DNA from: Theileria orientalis strain Shintoku
Lineage: Eukaryota > Apicomplexa > Aconoidasida > Piroplasmida > Theileriidae
DNA: 64,000 nucleotides
Assembly: GCF_000740895.1 (NCBI RefSeq)
Contig: NC_025261.1
Location: 1,984,001-2,048,000 of the forward strand
Reading direction: 5' to 3'
The position numbers were made by a program, and so were the translations under genes. How positions within the stretch are numbered: the first letter of the stretch is position 1; every line of letters begins with the position of its first letter. Below the pieces are notes generated by a model. That model was not told where the DNA came from and made no database searches. It saw only the letters and a program-made list of their open reading frames with translations. Shown one piece after another: positions 44,901 through 55,643 of this stretch.

Positions 44901-47516
44901 CCTCACGAAGTACAACTGGTTCACGTAGTACGTCGTTCTCATGTCACTGCCAACGGCACCGTCGCTGCCGTTGGCAGTGCCACTATCCTCATTCAACACC
45001 GACTGCGCTTCCGCCTCCAGCTTATACTTCGTCAGGAAGTGGCAACTCTTTGCGTATATCTGGTACCTCTCCAGCGTCGTGAACAGTTTCAGGATATTCC
45101 ATATCTTGTCGGAGACCTGGAAGTTTCCTTCGCAGCAGTTCATGACGTTGAACAGCAGGTACTTGTATATTATTTTCGTCACCTTCAGCTTCAGTTTACG
45201 ACTGCCACTGGCCGCCGCATCTGCTGTGCCTTTTTGCCCCTTGACAGCACTCTTCGTCAACTTCTGCGGACTCGCTTCTAGCTGCAGCAGCAGGTTGTAC
45301 AGGTACCTCAGCACTCTGTTGAAGAGCACCGTGTCTTCGCATGCTCTGAACCCTACGAATCCGAAATAAAATTCAAGTTTCTTCAGTATCACCCACTCCT
45401 TCGCCACGTCCACCTTCGTGGCGGCGCTATAGTTTTTTGTTGCCGTCGAAAACGATGAGCTTGCCAGGACCTTCGTCAGTATCCCGTTGAACCTGTGCAC
45501 GATGCTCGTGTTGAAAAAGGCGCAGTAGCCGAGCTTGCACAGGTGCACTATTAACGCGTAGCACTGGCTCCAGTTTCCACCCGTGAAGTCGTCGCACAGC
45601 CCCAAAATGTTACTCAGAAGCGCCACCTTTGGGAAGTTGCAGGCGTAGACGCAGTTTTTCAGAAGCCTGTAGCTGCTCATGGTCAACAGCCCGTTCGCGT
45701 CCCCTTTGGTTCCTCCGGAAGCTCCAGCGCCTGACGCGGCGCTAGACGGTGACTCATCCCAGTGCGAACCCGTCGCGACGTGCTCACTCGTGAAACTCGC
45801 GGGGAACCCACTGTACTTCGGATCACTAAATATTTCCAGCATGCGGTCAACTCTCTTCGCCTTACTGGAATTCTGCTTGCAGGCGTTCAAGTATTCGCTG
45901 CAAATGGTGTAGAATGAGGCCGATTTCAGAAGGTCCACCAGCACTGGGTTGTCCGCCCTGGCAGCTCCGCCGCGGCCGGCAGCGCCAGGGCCGCTGTAAC
46001 TGGAGCTGTCCAGACTGGTGCCTACTGAACTCGATCTGACGACGCTCATAAAATGCCTCGACAGCTGCACAATCAGTTCATCTGGGGGACTCAGGTACTT
46101 GTAGACGTCCTCCAGCCTCAAGTAGTTTGTCGTGACCAGCAGCGCTATCAAATAGTAGATTCCTGAGCACGTGGTGTTGATTCCGCCTTCCGCACTACTG
46201 GCTTTAACAGTCGCCTCGCTCTCTCCCTGGTTACTGAGGCCAGCTTCACCGCCATCCGCCTTACTCTCCTTCCGGGCACTTTCTTTCACGTCCTCAGCGC
46301 CGGCACCTCCCACGTTGGCCTTATCTCCGCCTCCGCTGTTAACCTGCAGGTAAAACAGCACGCAAAAGCGCACCTGCTTCTCGTTGTACATGCTCAGGAG
46401 CCCAAGCACGAATTTCTCGTTAAAGTATCCCATCGCCAGCCAGTTAAGCACTTCATACAGCACTCGCAGCGGGCACAGCTTATACATCCCCGTTATCCTT
46501 TTTATGGTATCACACACCGTGTCTACGTCAGTGCCATCAGCTCCTGCTTCCTCCACTCCTTTATTAACTTTGCGCCTACTCAGACTTGAAAAATATGTGA
46601 TGAGCGCCATGAAGCCCTTGGGGCACTCTCTGTAGAGGTTAAACACCTTCAGGACGTAGTTGTTCCTCGTCCTCTCCCTTATATGTATCTTCACCAACCC
46701 CTCCGAGTAGTTGCAGTTGTCCAACTTGTTCGCGTCAATGGTCGATATAATTTCCTTGTTAACCCCCAGGGACTCCAGTGCCTGCAGGAAATAAAGCAGA
46801 TTGGTCTTCTTCATCGAGACGTCCAGGAAAAATGAGACCAGGTCCAACAGCTTAAATATCAGCATTCCGTGCCCCAAGCCCTTCCTCTCCTCAGAGCCTC
46901 TGCCTCGCGCAATGCCATCTTCCTTATCCGTCGTTTCTTCACTACTGCTCAATTTTACCGTTTCCTTGTCGCTGGCGCCTTCATAATCCGGGTTTGACAC
47001 GTAGAACCTGATTACGTCTACGCACTTACCAGGGTCCACGGCGCCAACTGAAATATTATACACCAGCTTGAACAAATCTGCGTCGGTGCTGCCCACCAGT
47101 TCCATGATCTTACTGTCCAGCCTGCTGACATCCACTCTTTGTTTCTCCGACCTCTCGGGTCTACTCTGTGCTCTGGTGGCGGCCGTTCCGCTGGAGCCAG
47201 CCTCCTTTTCTCGACCTCCACTTTTGCTTTCCGACCTATCTGCATCTCTTCCGGCGCTAGATCCTCTCCTGCTGACGCTAGGTGCAGTGGAAGTGTGTCT
47301 AGCTTTGTCAAACGACCTCTGTGTACCGCTATCGCCACCTTCCTTACTGGCCTCGGCTGCCTTCGTGCCGGAACCTTCCTTGTGCGCGTATCTAGTAGCC
47401 ACTGAACTTGCTGGTCTGCTAGTCACACTGGTGGCTATTTGCCTCGTTCTCTTAGTGATTCCTCTTTCATAGTCTTCGGGTGCCTTTCTTTTTGGCCTCG
47501 TTTTACTTTTATCCAT
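41931..47516 (-). CDS. THO complex subunit 2 (THO2/THOC2)-like
   Basis: One uninterrupted exon of 1,861 aa, notable among heavily spliced neighbours. THO couples transcription with mRNA packaging and export in the nucleus. The N-terminus is basic with a nuclear signal (RPKRKAPEDYERGITKRTR). The region VINFSVFFNYSFNMIKSWI and the C-terminal WIEIKNVVIFLNKVSANFP block match THOC2 (family: RN.I.VLTKISP.FP). Between them are long Gly/Ala/Ser/Lys/Glu low-complexity inserts, including a repeat built on NPKNSGEKAS. No canonical THOC2 C-terminal Lys/Glu-rich tail is seen. Overall identity is low, so the name rests mainly on the C-terminal blocks. Confidence 0.7.
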   Translation of the reverse strand: MDKSKTRPKRKAPEDYERGITKRTRQIATSVTSRPASSVATRYAHKEGSGTKAAEASKEGGDSGTQRSFDKARHTSTAPSVSRRGSSAGRDADRSESKSGGREKEAGSSGTAATRAQSRPERSEKQRVDVSRLDSKIMELVGSTDADLFKLVYNISVGAVDPGKCVDVIRFYVSNPDYEGASDKETVKLSSSEETTDKEDGIARGRGSEERKGLGHGMLIFKLLDLVSFFLDVSMKKTNLLYFLQALESLGVNKEIISTIDANKLDNCNYSEGLVKIHIRERTRNNYVLKVFNLYRECPKGFMALITYFSSLSRRKVNKGVEEAGADGTDVDTVCDTIKRITGMYKLCPLRVLYEVLNWLAMGYFNEKFVLGLLSMYNEKQVRFCVLFYLQVNSGGGDKANVGGAGAEDVKESARKESKADGGEAGLSNQGESEATVKASSAEGGINTTCSGIYYLIALLVTTNYLRLEDVYKYLSPPDELIVQLSRHFMSVVRSSSVGTSLDSSSYSGPGAAGRGGAARADNPVLVDLLKSASFYTICSEYLNACKQNSSKAKRVDRMLEIFSDPKYSGFPASFTSEHVATGSHWDESPSSAASGAGASGGTKGDANGLLTMSSYRLLKNCVYACNFPKVALLSNILGLCDDFTGGNWSQCYALIVHLCKLGYCAFFNTSIVHRFNGILTKVLASSSFSTATKNYSAATKVDVAKEWVILKKLEFYFGFVGFRACEDTVLFNRVLRYLYNLLLQLEASPQKLTKSAVKGQKGTADAAASGSRKLKLKVTKIIYKYLLFNVMNCCEGNFQVSDKIWNILKLFTTLERYQIYAKSCHFLTKYKLEAEAQSVLNEDSGTANGSDGAVGSDMRTTYYVNQLYFVRRTHQIYSHKLKNIFKKITGELLKSVKSPTIRSIVSIITAISAINPFSVGTLIIKQSEMFNNLLLPLCELTKYFQAYTIDVFIYQLTVNLLGLIGAGSGGKEGTAGGSGRGIASVSVGGGGIRKNRGEKLSLSSMRLDCNNLMKEDDNNKVNVNSIILCKIFKRHNECDIAPLITVLALLLNYALSNKLDLRHSGSGDLLGLGSATGSVNQGSGSSRPKKATGTAAAVKQVDIQLDSSNYYDLVFRIYKVLDYLVNLFELMNGIIIIDMNKMTNDQLLSQCGSFSLKTESQLMNLDEEVTLSNKKVFKIVSRPFFLHSLMLILGRLLNELVYDSDFGNHKLLVEVVNKYHSVVMLLVEFLSTSTNEATGNNGISRVVTGALSEGGLPKHDAAAVNEFLCALSKYYAGNYIDFFRQYLFGGVSATGNALASATAGAATGGEEESVLDEKFVAYVNTLNIYDIFVPVEQYDHYINKLLSHYNQLAPSPLNLAEALVTKAAFADSNASSNKTEPASPVNPTTRGANAAGTRSANGTLMRRLKRIKNRITTLTVDKQAHQAHSSVVLERLKEMLQRFVKNEQKVGPHVTVAFIAKVVYPRVFISVLNSMFCCKLVDLMVLYRVNYFNYFDFVNCYCKLLVPLINYSTEAEVINFSVFFNYSFNMIKSWINSREAFESVVRGNPCFCLTFRFNPEKQFKYEQLLQVLKKWEYLILVSLFSCYTVGGPESRANSRGAGPTGGDLGEGANDEASERGDLDLESVGNVGSEGGEYKEGNEGTGGTQYKESSGGTQYKEGIVGTEGCNPKNSGEKASNPKNSGEKASNPKTNEQKDSKSPIDDEMTGGNSIESITTNNDNASDQDPSAATPDSKGGGRAEGSDPVGGVAEGNGTHTSGNEDSTLSPVNAASGIADGAGAAEPVGRLSSWIEIKNVVIFLNKVSANFPVTHNSSAKVVNFLKSVLKVSKRENWQDVTVSANTLIKTMQMYQNQNKYITLA
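42451..42510 (-). repeat. 30-bp coding tandem repeat in THO2-like gene
   Basis: Two identical 30-bp copies (42451-42480 and 42481-42510), with a partial third upstream, encode a NPKNSGEKAS decapeptide repeat in a disordered insert. A GTQYKE-type repeat lies just beside it. Confidence 0.9.
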
Positions 47517-48084
47517 TTTTATTTAATTCATTCCATTTATAAATTACATGAGCGTACTATTTCCGCACCATTTAAACTTAAAAAAATTGTTTATTTACAA
47601 TTTACACATGACTTAATCAAAAAACAAGCATTTCAAAGTTAAAAAAAAATAAATAACCAATAATAAACACCAAAAATTACGTTCAGTCTTCCTAGATTCT
47701 TTTAAAATCAGTTTAAAAAAACGAAATGGTTTACGTCAAAATAATTTTATCGCCGTGCTCCCCATTATGTGTAATCTCCAATGTGTATTTCATTAGCACC
47801 AAACTGTGTTTTATTTTCATCGCTTTTCACCATAATTCTTTCAATCCTTCGTATTATACTTTTACAGTATTTTACTTTATCAATTACTTTGTTGATAACC
47901 CAATCAATTATTTTATTCCTAGTATCAACCTCTAGGATTCTACTCGACTTCTTCCATTATTTTCCACAAACACTGTAAAATAAAGGTTCCTATATTATTT
48001 TTCTCTTCTTAAACGCTTATACTACCATAAAATACTTCAAATAACACATTATAAACTCTGTGTAGCTCGGCAACACATTGTATA
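47517..48084. other. Intergenic region
   Basis: AT-rich spacer upstream of the THO2-like start and downstream of the PP2C stop (both minus strand). Short frames on both strands show no conserved feature. Confidence 0.6.
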
Positions 48085-50433
48085 TTACATAAAAATATCC
48101 TCGTCCTCCTCCTGCTCCTCAGATTGTTCAACCTGATTCGCTTGATCTGTTTCGTTTTCTCCATCTTCAGGTTTATCAGGATCCAGTACCTATTATTCAT
48201 TAACACCTCTCAGACAATTAGCTCAATTACTTCTTACAACACCTACCTTGCTATAAAATTCCTTGTGCCAGGTAAAGTAGATTATGTTACAGGTTTTGTC
48301 GTCGAACGACTTTTTGTGTTCAGCCAGTTTAACTACCTTTTCTGCCGCCTTCTCTGGACTCAGTCCATCGCCAATACTTTCCAGAATAGAATCAACAATT
48401 TCCTAGGATCAAATTATCTTCTGTTTATCTACTTCGCATCGTAACAGGCTTACATAACTAAAATCCGTACCTGTGAGGACAGACGATCCGTAACTCCATC
48501 TGTGCACTGTGCCACAAACATGTAGTCGTCGAAGTCGACATCGAATACGAACAAATCAACCTCTCCACTTATTATATTGCCTAAACCCACATTTGTTTCA
48601 TAAAGTAACAAGGTTTTTGTACAGTAACTATCCTATTGTCTAATGACTATCCTATTGTCTAGTTAGTATCCTATTGTCTAGTTAGTATTCTATTTCACAA
48701 TAACAAGGCTGTTGTACAGTATTTATTCTATAAAATACACCAACTATATGCTGTTAAGTAACTATTGACTGAAAATACCCTTTAAAATATAGTCGCCGAT
48801 GCTCCTTGACGTCGAGAGCCCACACAGCACTCCCTTGTCATGTCTCCTGATGCCCATCAGGTTTGAACCCCTATCGACTCCCTCAGCCAAATTTGCTTCC
48901 TTGTGAAGGTTGTTGATCTGCTTTAGCTTTCCGTTCAACACGTTAAGTGCGGCGCTGCTAACTCCCTTCACTCTTTTTCCCAGGTCGTTAATGACCCTCT
49001 GGTCTACCCTCAGTAAGGCTCTCCACGTGTTCTGTATGCGTTCCACTGAGCCTCCTCCCTTTACGATGCGCTCCCTTTCCTTTTTCAGGTTCGGCTTATG
49101 GTCCAACGTGAGGTCCTTTGCCACGTATCTTTCTCCGTCCCTCATGCAGAGGATTGCTCTGGAGTCACCCACGTTTGCTGCTATCAGTTTCAGCCTCCCG
49201 TAGTCGTCCGGTCCCATGAGGAACAGCAGATTCAGCGTGCTTCCGTTAAGGTTAAAGATGTTTGAGGGGTCAATGTTGTGTTGATTTCCAGATTGCGAGT
49301 TACTCGGTGAGCTGTTCGACAGCTGCGAGTTAACGCAGTATGAGCAGTAGTTGTAGTCCAGCATCTCCACGCCCTTTTTAATCGCGTACAGCAGGTTGTA
49401 TATCTCCCAATCAACTTTCTTGTTCACTGTGTCCTCGGTCGGGTCGTGGTCTACGTTACTCATTAGTGGTGTCAATAGGCAATATGTGTAACAGCCTACG
49501 AAACTATCTAAGTGATTACCTAAGCAATTATCTAGGCAACTACCTACGTGACTGAAAAGTAACGAACCTGAATTGCTCGGGAACTGGTTCAATTTAAATG
49601 AATTATTCGACATCATCTTTCTCTTTTTAAAAGAATTTGACGTCAACGTCTGTCTAAACACCGTTAGAATGTTGTTCTTCAGGTGCTTAACAATGTAGTC
49701 CGAGCATCTGTATCATAATTAGTAAATCACAAATCAGTGTGACTCAACTAGCTAACAACAATTATTTAATATATGATACGCTGGTCCTTGGTGCCCATCA
49801 AATACTCCAGAGAAGTAACACAATGCCTCCGAGTTACTCACGTACTGAATTGACAGACATTCCCTTGTTATAAACCGATCCTCGTTTTCAACCTTCGACT
49901 CATGTTGACCCTATGATATTATTGTATTATTATTCAATTGTATAATTATATCGTTATATTATCATGTTATTATACTCCAGTTATTAACAAGCTAAAACTA
50001 AATTTACTTAACGTACCTTGTGTGACGACGTACCAGCCATCAGATCTTTATTAAAATCTATTGCTAAATCTTCCTCCTCCTCTTCTTCTTCCAGGTCTTC
50101 ATGTTCCTCTTCGTGTCCTTTATGGTCCTCTAAATCAACACCATCATCCACGTCCTCGTTGCCATCTGCGACTGCCTCTTCCCCTTGATTGAAGGGGACT
50201 ATGGTCTTCGATTCAATGTGAAAGTACACATTTTCATTCGGGTTGTGCATCCAATCTTGGGATTCATGTATATACCAGTCGCTTTCAGGGTCTGGAAACC
50301 ACTGACCAGACTCAGGAACTCTCAAAGAATCCGACTATAATAAAATTATTAAATACACCTCAAATGTATTAACAATAGCATACAAATAACCTAAATACCA
50401 TCTAAAAATAATTAATATAGCCAATCATACCAT
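48085..50433 (-). CDS. PP2C-family (PPM) phosphatase with acidic N-terminal domain
   Basis: Exons seen: 50334-50017, 49910-49780, 49707 down to 48779 (with an in-frame intron near 49567), 48580-48471, 48402-48247 and 48189-48085. The start may be a single-codon exon (ATG at 50433-50431 followed by GTATGA). An N-terminal Trp/Tyr/His-rich segment (WFPDPESDWYIHESQDW) and a Glu/Asp run precede the PP2C fold. PP2C motifs: KVENEDRF, FSGVFDGHQG (family DGHGG), LIAANVGDSRAIL, LTLDHKP, SRSIGD, CTDGVTDRLSSQEIV and DDKTCNIIYF. The metal-binding Asp residues appear intact. A large Asn/Ser-rich insert splits the domain. An active Mg/Mn-dependent Ser/Thr phosphatase is likely; substrate unknown. Confidence 0.82.
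48627..48690. repeat. Tandem repeat in PP2C intron
   Basis: Four copies of a TATCCTATTGTCTA-based unit of about 20 bp lie within the PP2C intron between 48581 and 48778. The intron also contains repeated AACAAGG...GTACAGTA sequence. Confidence 0.85.
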
Positions 50434-50531
50434 TTCAAATCGTATCAAGCAAGTAAACTAAAAATAGGCCGAGTAGCCTATACAACACACATAGTTTAAA
50501 TACACTTAATATAACAGGAGAATAATACAAA

Positions 50532-51846
50532 TTAGCGTTCTATTGATACATTCAGTTTATAGTGAGCAATTTTAGAGTAGTTTGATATTACAGATACGCC
50601 ACAGAGTCCCTAAACATTCAATTAGGTACTAGTGAGTCAAAACAAATACTGCTATATAGGGCTATATAAGGAATCAGCGGCCATAATTATAATTAATCGG
50701 CGCCAAATAAGAGCAATTAAGGTGGAATCGGCAATTATAAAATATACAATCGAGTATTGGAGCCACGGAAGGCCGAGAATCCATAACTCAAATGGGGACT
50801 CACCTTAACAACACAGACGACAATCAATTTATCAGGAAACTTTAAATTTACTCTATACTTTCCTCCCAGCAATCGTGTAATTAAATCTAAGACCGATTCA
50901 TGGCTTAAAGAGTTGGAATTGGTCCTTTTAAAATACAGGGCCCAAGTGTCTTTGGGAACAGACGATTCCTCAGGGGAATTATCACCATCGTTGCCAACTT
51001 CATCTTCAGATTTACTAGCGTTATCATTGGCCGTGGTATTGATGGTAGATTCAGACCCAATGGCTTCGGCAGTGTCGACGCACACACCCTCGCCGATTGC
51101 TGAAAGTGGAAACTCGGCTTTGAAGATATTCTCCAAAACACCTTTTAGGTCATTTAAATTAGCATTGCATATGCGATCTATCGGGACTATTTTACTAAGG
51201 AATCTAGCAGTGTAGGCTTTACTCTCCAATATTTTGGTGAAAATCTCTTGCACGTATTTGGAAGGAACGTCCTCCTTGTATTTAAAAACAACGAAGTTTA
51301 GGCCCTTTGAAATACAGGAGCCAGGAACAAACCTACTGAACTCCTCGTTTACCTTGCTAATTTCCTCCTCCAAAAGTCGTTCTGGGTCCATATCTTTAGG
51401 CTCAACTGGCTTTGTTTTGGGCTCTTCTCTATGAACACTTTCCAATCCAGAGTGCTGAATTAGACATTAAGTATGAATGAAGTTTTGGTAAATATATATA
51501 AAGGTTTAAGGCAACCATAGACGTAATAAATACCTCACGGAGAATGGACAGAATTTCCTGCATAGCGTCCTTATATTTTCCAACCATTGAATTAGTAACC
51601 AGAAGTCCTTTTGTTCCCAATGTCAATTTACCATTTTCCTGCTTGATTCTCTGAACAATTGTTAGAAATAGCTATGAGTAGTCAATAGTAAATTAAGACC
51701 AATTGATAAATATTTATGGTTAATTTAAAAGTTACATTCCATTTAGGGCCATTTCTTCCCTTTCTAAACCCTTTTCCAGACCCTTTGATGGTTTTATTAT
51801 CTCTATCGTCAGTACTCCTGGGCGTATCAAGAGGTGTTTTACCCAT
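50532..51846 (-). CDS. THUMP-domain protein, TAN1/THUMPD1-like
   Basis: Four exons (51846-51736, 51650-51534, 51454-50804, 50609-50532), all phase 0, give 318 aa. TAN1/THUMPD1 binds tRNA and presents C12 to the acetyltransferase Kre33/NAT10 (ac4C12). Landmarks in order: a basic N-terminus (GSGKGFRKGRNGPKWN); GTKGLLVTNSMVGKYKDAMQ (family: G..GIL.T....E..A..E); RFLSKIVPIDRICNAN; the THUMP core WALYFKRTNSNSLSHESVL; and FPDKLIVVCVVKGLCGVSVI, completed by the last exon. An Asp/Glu/Ser insert separates the two halves of the THUMP domain. Confidence 0.85.
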
Positions 51847-52368
51847 TTATAAATATAAATAGTCACTCAAACGTAGTCAAAAATATTTAAAATGATATCA
51901 AAGTGTACAAAACAAGTAGAAGGTTTTAAAAATACATACATAAATTGACTACTAAATAATCATTTATGAAGGATAAAAATTTATATAGGGCACACTTTAG
52001 TACTATTAGTACTTAATTGTAATGTATTTGCTCTAATTTATAGTTTAGTTTTAGTTAATTAATCTAAATAACAATTTCTATAATTGCTTAAGATTGTTTC
52101 CCATTAGTAAATGGAAGAATATGCATTTTGATGGTGTTCAACACACTGTTATTATTTAAAACCATTTTATACGACAATTTAACCTTAATTTAAGACCTGA
52201 GAGTGGTTGTACATCAGTATTAAACTTATATCATAAATATACAATAAGGACATTTTATTTTAAATAGCCCGTAAAAAATAATAAATTTCTAGGAAGAGCT
52301 AATACCATTTAATAATAGAGAGGAGTGAGCCTATCATATACACATAGAGAACATAAAGCAAATATAAA
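51847..52368. other. Divergent intergenic region
   Basis: AT-rich spacer between the TAN1-like and RPT6 genes, which are divergent and may share promoter elements. No other feature recognised. Confidence 0.6.
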
Positions 52369-53605
52369 ATGGGAGAGCCCACACTCTCGTGTTACTACAA
52401 CAGTTTAATAGAAGACTACGAGTCAATCCTGAACCAGAGACTGATAACTAAATCGCGACTCGAAGCGCAAAGAAACGAGCTTAACCTGAGAGTGAGAGAA
52501 CTGAAAGATGAACTGCACAGCCTGCTAGAGTCAGGATCGTTTGTCGGAGAAGTGATAAAGGCAATGAATAACGAAAAGGTGCTGGTCAAAATCAGCCTCG
52601 AGGGCAAGTACGTGGTGGAGGTGGCGAACGATATCGACATCAGTTTGGTGACGCCAAACACAAGAGTGGCACTGATGTCAGACTCATATAAGCTGCATAA
52701 AATACTGCCGACAAAAGTGGACCCTTTAGTGGCACTTATGAAGGTGGAAAAGGTGCCAGACAGCACGTACGAGATGGTGGGAGGACTGCAGGACCAGATA
52801 AAGCAGGTGAAGGAGGTGATAGAGTTACCAATAAAACACCCGGAGATTTTCGATGCACTAGGTATCATATAACGTGCATTAGAGTAGATAGCATAGAGCC
52901 CATAACAGGTCGTAATGACATGTAGGTATTAGTCAGCCGAAAGGAGTGTTGCTGTACGGGCCACCAGGAACAGGAAAGACGCTGCTGGCAAGAGCAGTGG
53001 CACACCACACAGAGTGCACATTCATAAGAGTTAGCGGATCGGAGCTGGTGCAAAAATATATCGGAGAAGGAAGCAGAATGGTGAGAGAACTCTTCGTAAT
53101 GGCAAGAAATCACGCACCCTCAATAATATTCATGGACGAAATCGACTCGATAGGAAGCACGAGAAGCGAAGGAAGCAGAGGAGACTCGGAAGTACAGAGA
53201 ACAATGCTGGAACTGCTGAGTCAGCTGGACGGATTTGAGCCCTTTCAGAACATTAAGGTGATCATGTGCACGAACAGAATCGACATCCTGGACGAAGCGC
53301 TCCTGAGACCAGGAAGAATAGACCGCAAAATAGAGTTCCCAAACCCGACGGTGGAAGGAAGAGAGCAGATACTTAAGATACACTCCAAAAAAATGAACCT
53401 GCTGAGAGACATAGATTTGCTGGAAATAGCGAAGAAGATGACAGGATGCAGCGGAGCAGAAATCAAGGCAGTGTGCACAGAAGCAGGAATGTTCGCGCTT
53501 AGAGAGAGGAGAGTGCACGTGACGAGAGAAGACTTTGAAATGGCAGTAGCGAAGGTGATGAAAAAGGGGCAGGAACAAATGTCAATCAAGAAGCTGTGGA
53601 AGTAG
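52369..53605 (+). CDS. RPT6: 26S proteasome regulatory ATPase RPT6 (PSMC5/SUG1)
   Basis: Two exons (52369-52861, 52926-53605) in phase give 390 aa, near the family length of about 400. RPT6 is one of six AAA ATPases in the base of the 19S particle that unfold substrates. An N-terminal coiled coil (about residues 15-55) leads to the OB fold, then the AAA domain: Walker A GPPGTGKT, Walker B IIFMDEID, sensor and arginine-finger region [14 protein letters not shown], and C-terminal MSIKKLWK. The [20 protein letters not shown] linker, with IELP and HPE(I/L)F, is specific to RPT6. Confidence 0.95.
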
Positions 53606-54320
53606 TTAAAAAACACACGGGTTTAAAGAACGTGAAACATATCTGAATAAATTATAAGCACAATTATAGATATTTTTCATGATAAATAGAATTAGGGGTA
53701 AATACGTGCGTTAAAATGACAGTGAGTCAGAACACAAGTTATTAAAAGTGAATTGTGGAAAGACAAGTATATAGCATAAAAAAGGTTAATCCACGTCAAT
53801 GTATTTGTAACGAAAACATAAATTGATGTACTTTAGATACAATGATCTTTTAAGATCTGAAGCAGATTTTGCAATAGTTTAATATAAATGATAAGTACAG
53901 ACAAGATAATTGATAGTTAAATAATTAGAGGCGAAGAAACGTTTTGAAGTATCTGCATAAAAATTAAATTAAAATTGCACAAATAATAGATCTAGTACTT
54001 GTTGATAACATTACATAACTAATATAGGTGGTAAATTATAATAAAAAAAAACAAATGATAGATCGGAAGTTACACACTCGATGATTTACACATAAACGAA
54101 AAATGTTAATTCTAAAAACTAATATTATAAAAAATACATAATCAGTACATAAATATGATTTTAAAACACTTGGTATAGTATGAAGTTAGTGCACAAGTAA
54201 TAATGGAAGAAATAAGGATTTTGGTTAGACAAAACCCAGTGATTATGGCCCCAACAACTCGTCTAGATCTTTTTATATTCTGGATAATTTTTTTAAAAAA
54301 ATATATCAAAGTAACCGAAA
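53606..54320. other. Intergenic region
   Basis: Strongly AT-rich spacer between RPT6 and the secreted SVSP-like gene. No gene or larger repeat was recognised. Confidence 0.6.
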
Positions 54321-55643
54321 ATGAAAGTTCTAACAGTGATAGCAATATTATATTCATACCATGTATGTAAATGTATCAATTCAGACGATGAGGATGAAGT
54401 CAAAGCGCAGACAGAAAGGATAATTTTAGGGATGACAGATGATGAATTAGACGAACATATGAGGAACTTGAGGTTAGGAGCCAGGCCGAAGAATAGATCG
54501 CCACTGACAAACCAGTTTCCAATTGATTTTAGTCGTTATAAGGAAAGAGATTCTGCCAACGAAGCTGAACAATTGGTCAAAGAAATTGAGCAAGTGGTTG
54601 AAAAAGAGAAAGAGTCTATTGAAGAGGAGGAAGAAGACATTAGAGAAAAAGAAAGGGTTCTAAGAGAAAGGGAAAGAGAGCTTTTAAGGGAAGAAAGAAG
54701 ACTTGAGGAAGAGGCAAGAAAACTTCAAGAGGCTGAGGAGGAATTATGTGAAAGGAGCAAATTAAGGAAACTCAAGACAACTGAAGAAAGCAAGGGGGAA
54801 AAGGAACTTGTATACGGATACGAACCATTTGACCCTAATGTAAAACATTACTCACCAGGTCTAATGTACCGTCCAGTAGACCCAAAAATGTTAGAAAAAC
54901 CTCCTTCTGCAGTCAACTATAAGTCATTTATACACATACCTGAATCTGATAAACTGCAAGATCTGTTTCCTGAAATTCCTCCTCCGCCACCCACAAGTTT
55001 CCCTAGACCTTGTCAGTGCTCCTGTGGTCCAAGATCACGAAATCAGCACCAGAATGATGCCAACGAAGGACAGCAAGAACAGGGAGCCGAGGGCGGTGCG
55101 CCACAACAACAGCCAGCACATCCACAACAGCCCCGTCAAAATCAAAGAAGAGATGATTCCAACCTCGAGGGACATAGAGAATTCCCGCCCTTTGGGCCAG
55201 GCCACTTGCCACCTCTTCCAGTTGGAGCGGTTCCAGTGTTACCGCCGCCTCCACCAAGACCTCCTTTCCAAAATTTACGTCCTCCAGTGCCGTCACCTGA
55301 TGAACCAAAGGTCAAAAAGCCAGCAATGTATGATGATATTACGCCAGAGAAGGTAAGTGTATGCGTAGAAATAAAAAAGGGAAGATGCGCCCTAAAGTCT
55401 AACTTTCACCAAAGATACGGAAGAAACGGCAGACTGTGTCACATATTTACTCCATTACAGCATCATTATTACAACGAAGTAAAGTATAAAGACCAGACGA
55501 TTTGGAAATCCACGAATGATAGACAATGCACGAGAGTTGAACTCTGCAACATTGGCCTCCCTGAAAAGATAGTGTACCTCGACTTCAACAGAGGCAACTC
55601 CGAAAAATACAAAAAGACCAACAACAAGTGGTACAAGATTTAA
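54321..55643 (+). CDS. Secreted SVSP-like protein with coiled coil, Pro/Gln region and FAINT domain
   Basis: A single exon of 440 aa. A cleavable signal peptide (MKVLTVIAILYSYHVCKC) is followed by an acidic region and a Glu/Arg-rich coiled coil (about residues 85-155). Then comes a Pro/Gln-rich disordered stretch with PPPPPTS and PPPPPRPP runs, and finally a C-terminal FAINT unit (TIWKSTNDRQCTRVEL...NNKWYKI). The order of signal peptide, Pro/Gln-rich centre and C-terminal domain fits the Theileria SVSP family of exported proteins. Its FAINT end resembles that of 32386-33024. Located singly between housekeeping genes, unlike subtelomeric SVSP arrays. Confidence 0.8.
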   Translation: MKVLTVIAILYSYHVCKCINSDDEDEVKAQTERIILGMTDDELDEHMRNLRLGARPKNRSPLTNQFPIDFSRYKERDSANEAEQLVKEIEQVVEKEKESIEEEEEDIREKERVLRERERELLREERRLEEEARKLQEAEEELCERSKLRKLKTTEESKGEKELVYGYEPFDPNVKHYSPGLMYRPVDPKMLEKPPSAVNYKSFIHIPESDKLQDLFPEIPPPPPTSFPRPCQCSCGPRSRNQHQNDANEGQQEQGAEGGAPQQQPAHPQQPRQNQRRDDSNLEGHREFPPFGPGHLPPLPVGAVPVLPPPPPRPPFQNLRPPVPSPDEPKVKKPAMYDDITPEKVSVCVEIKKGRCALKSNFHQRYGRNGRLCHIFTPLQHHYYNEVKYKDQTIWKSTNDRQCTRVELCNIGLPEKIVYLDFNRGNSEKYKKTNNKWYKI

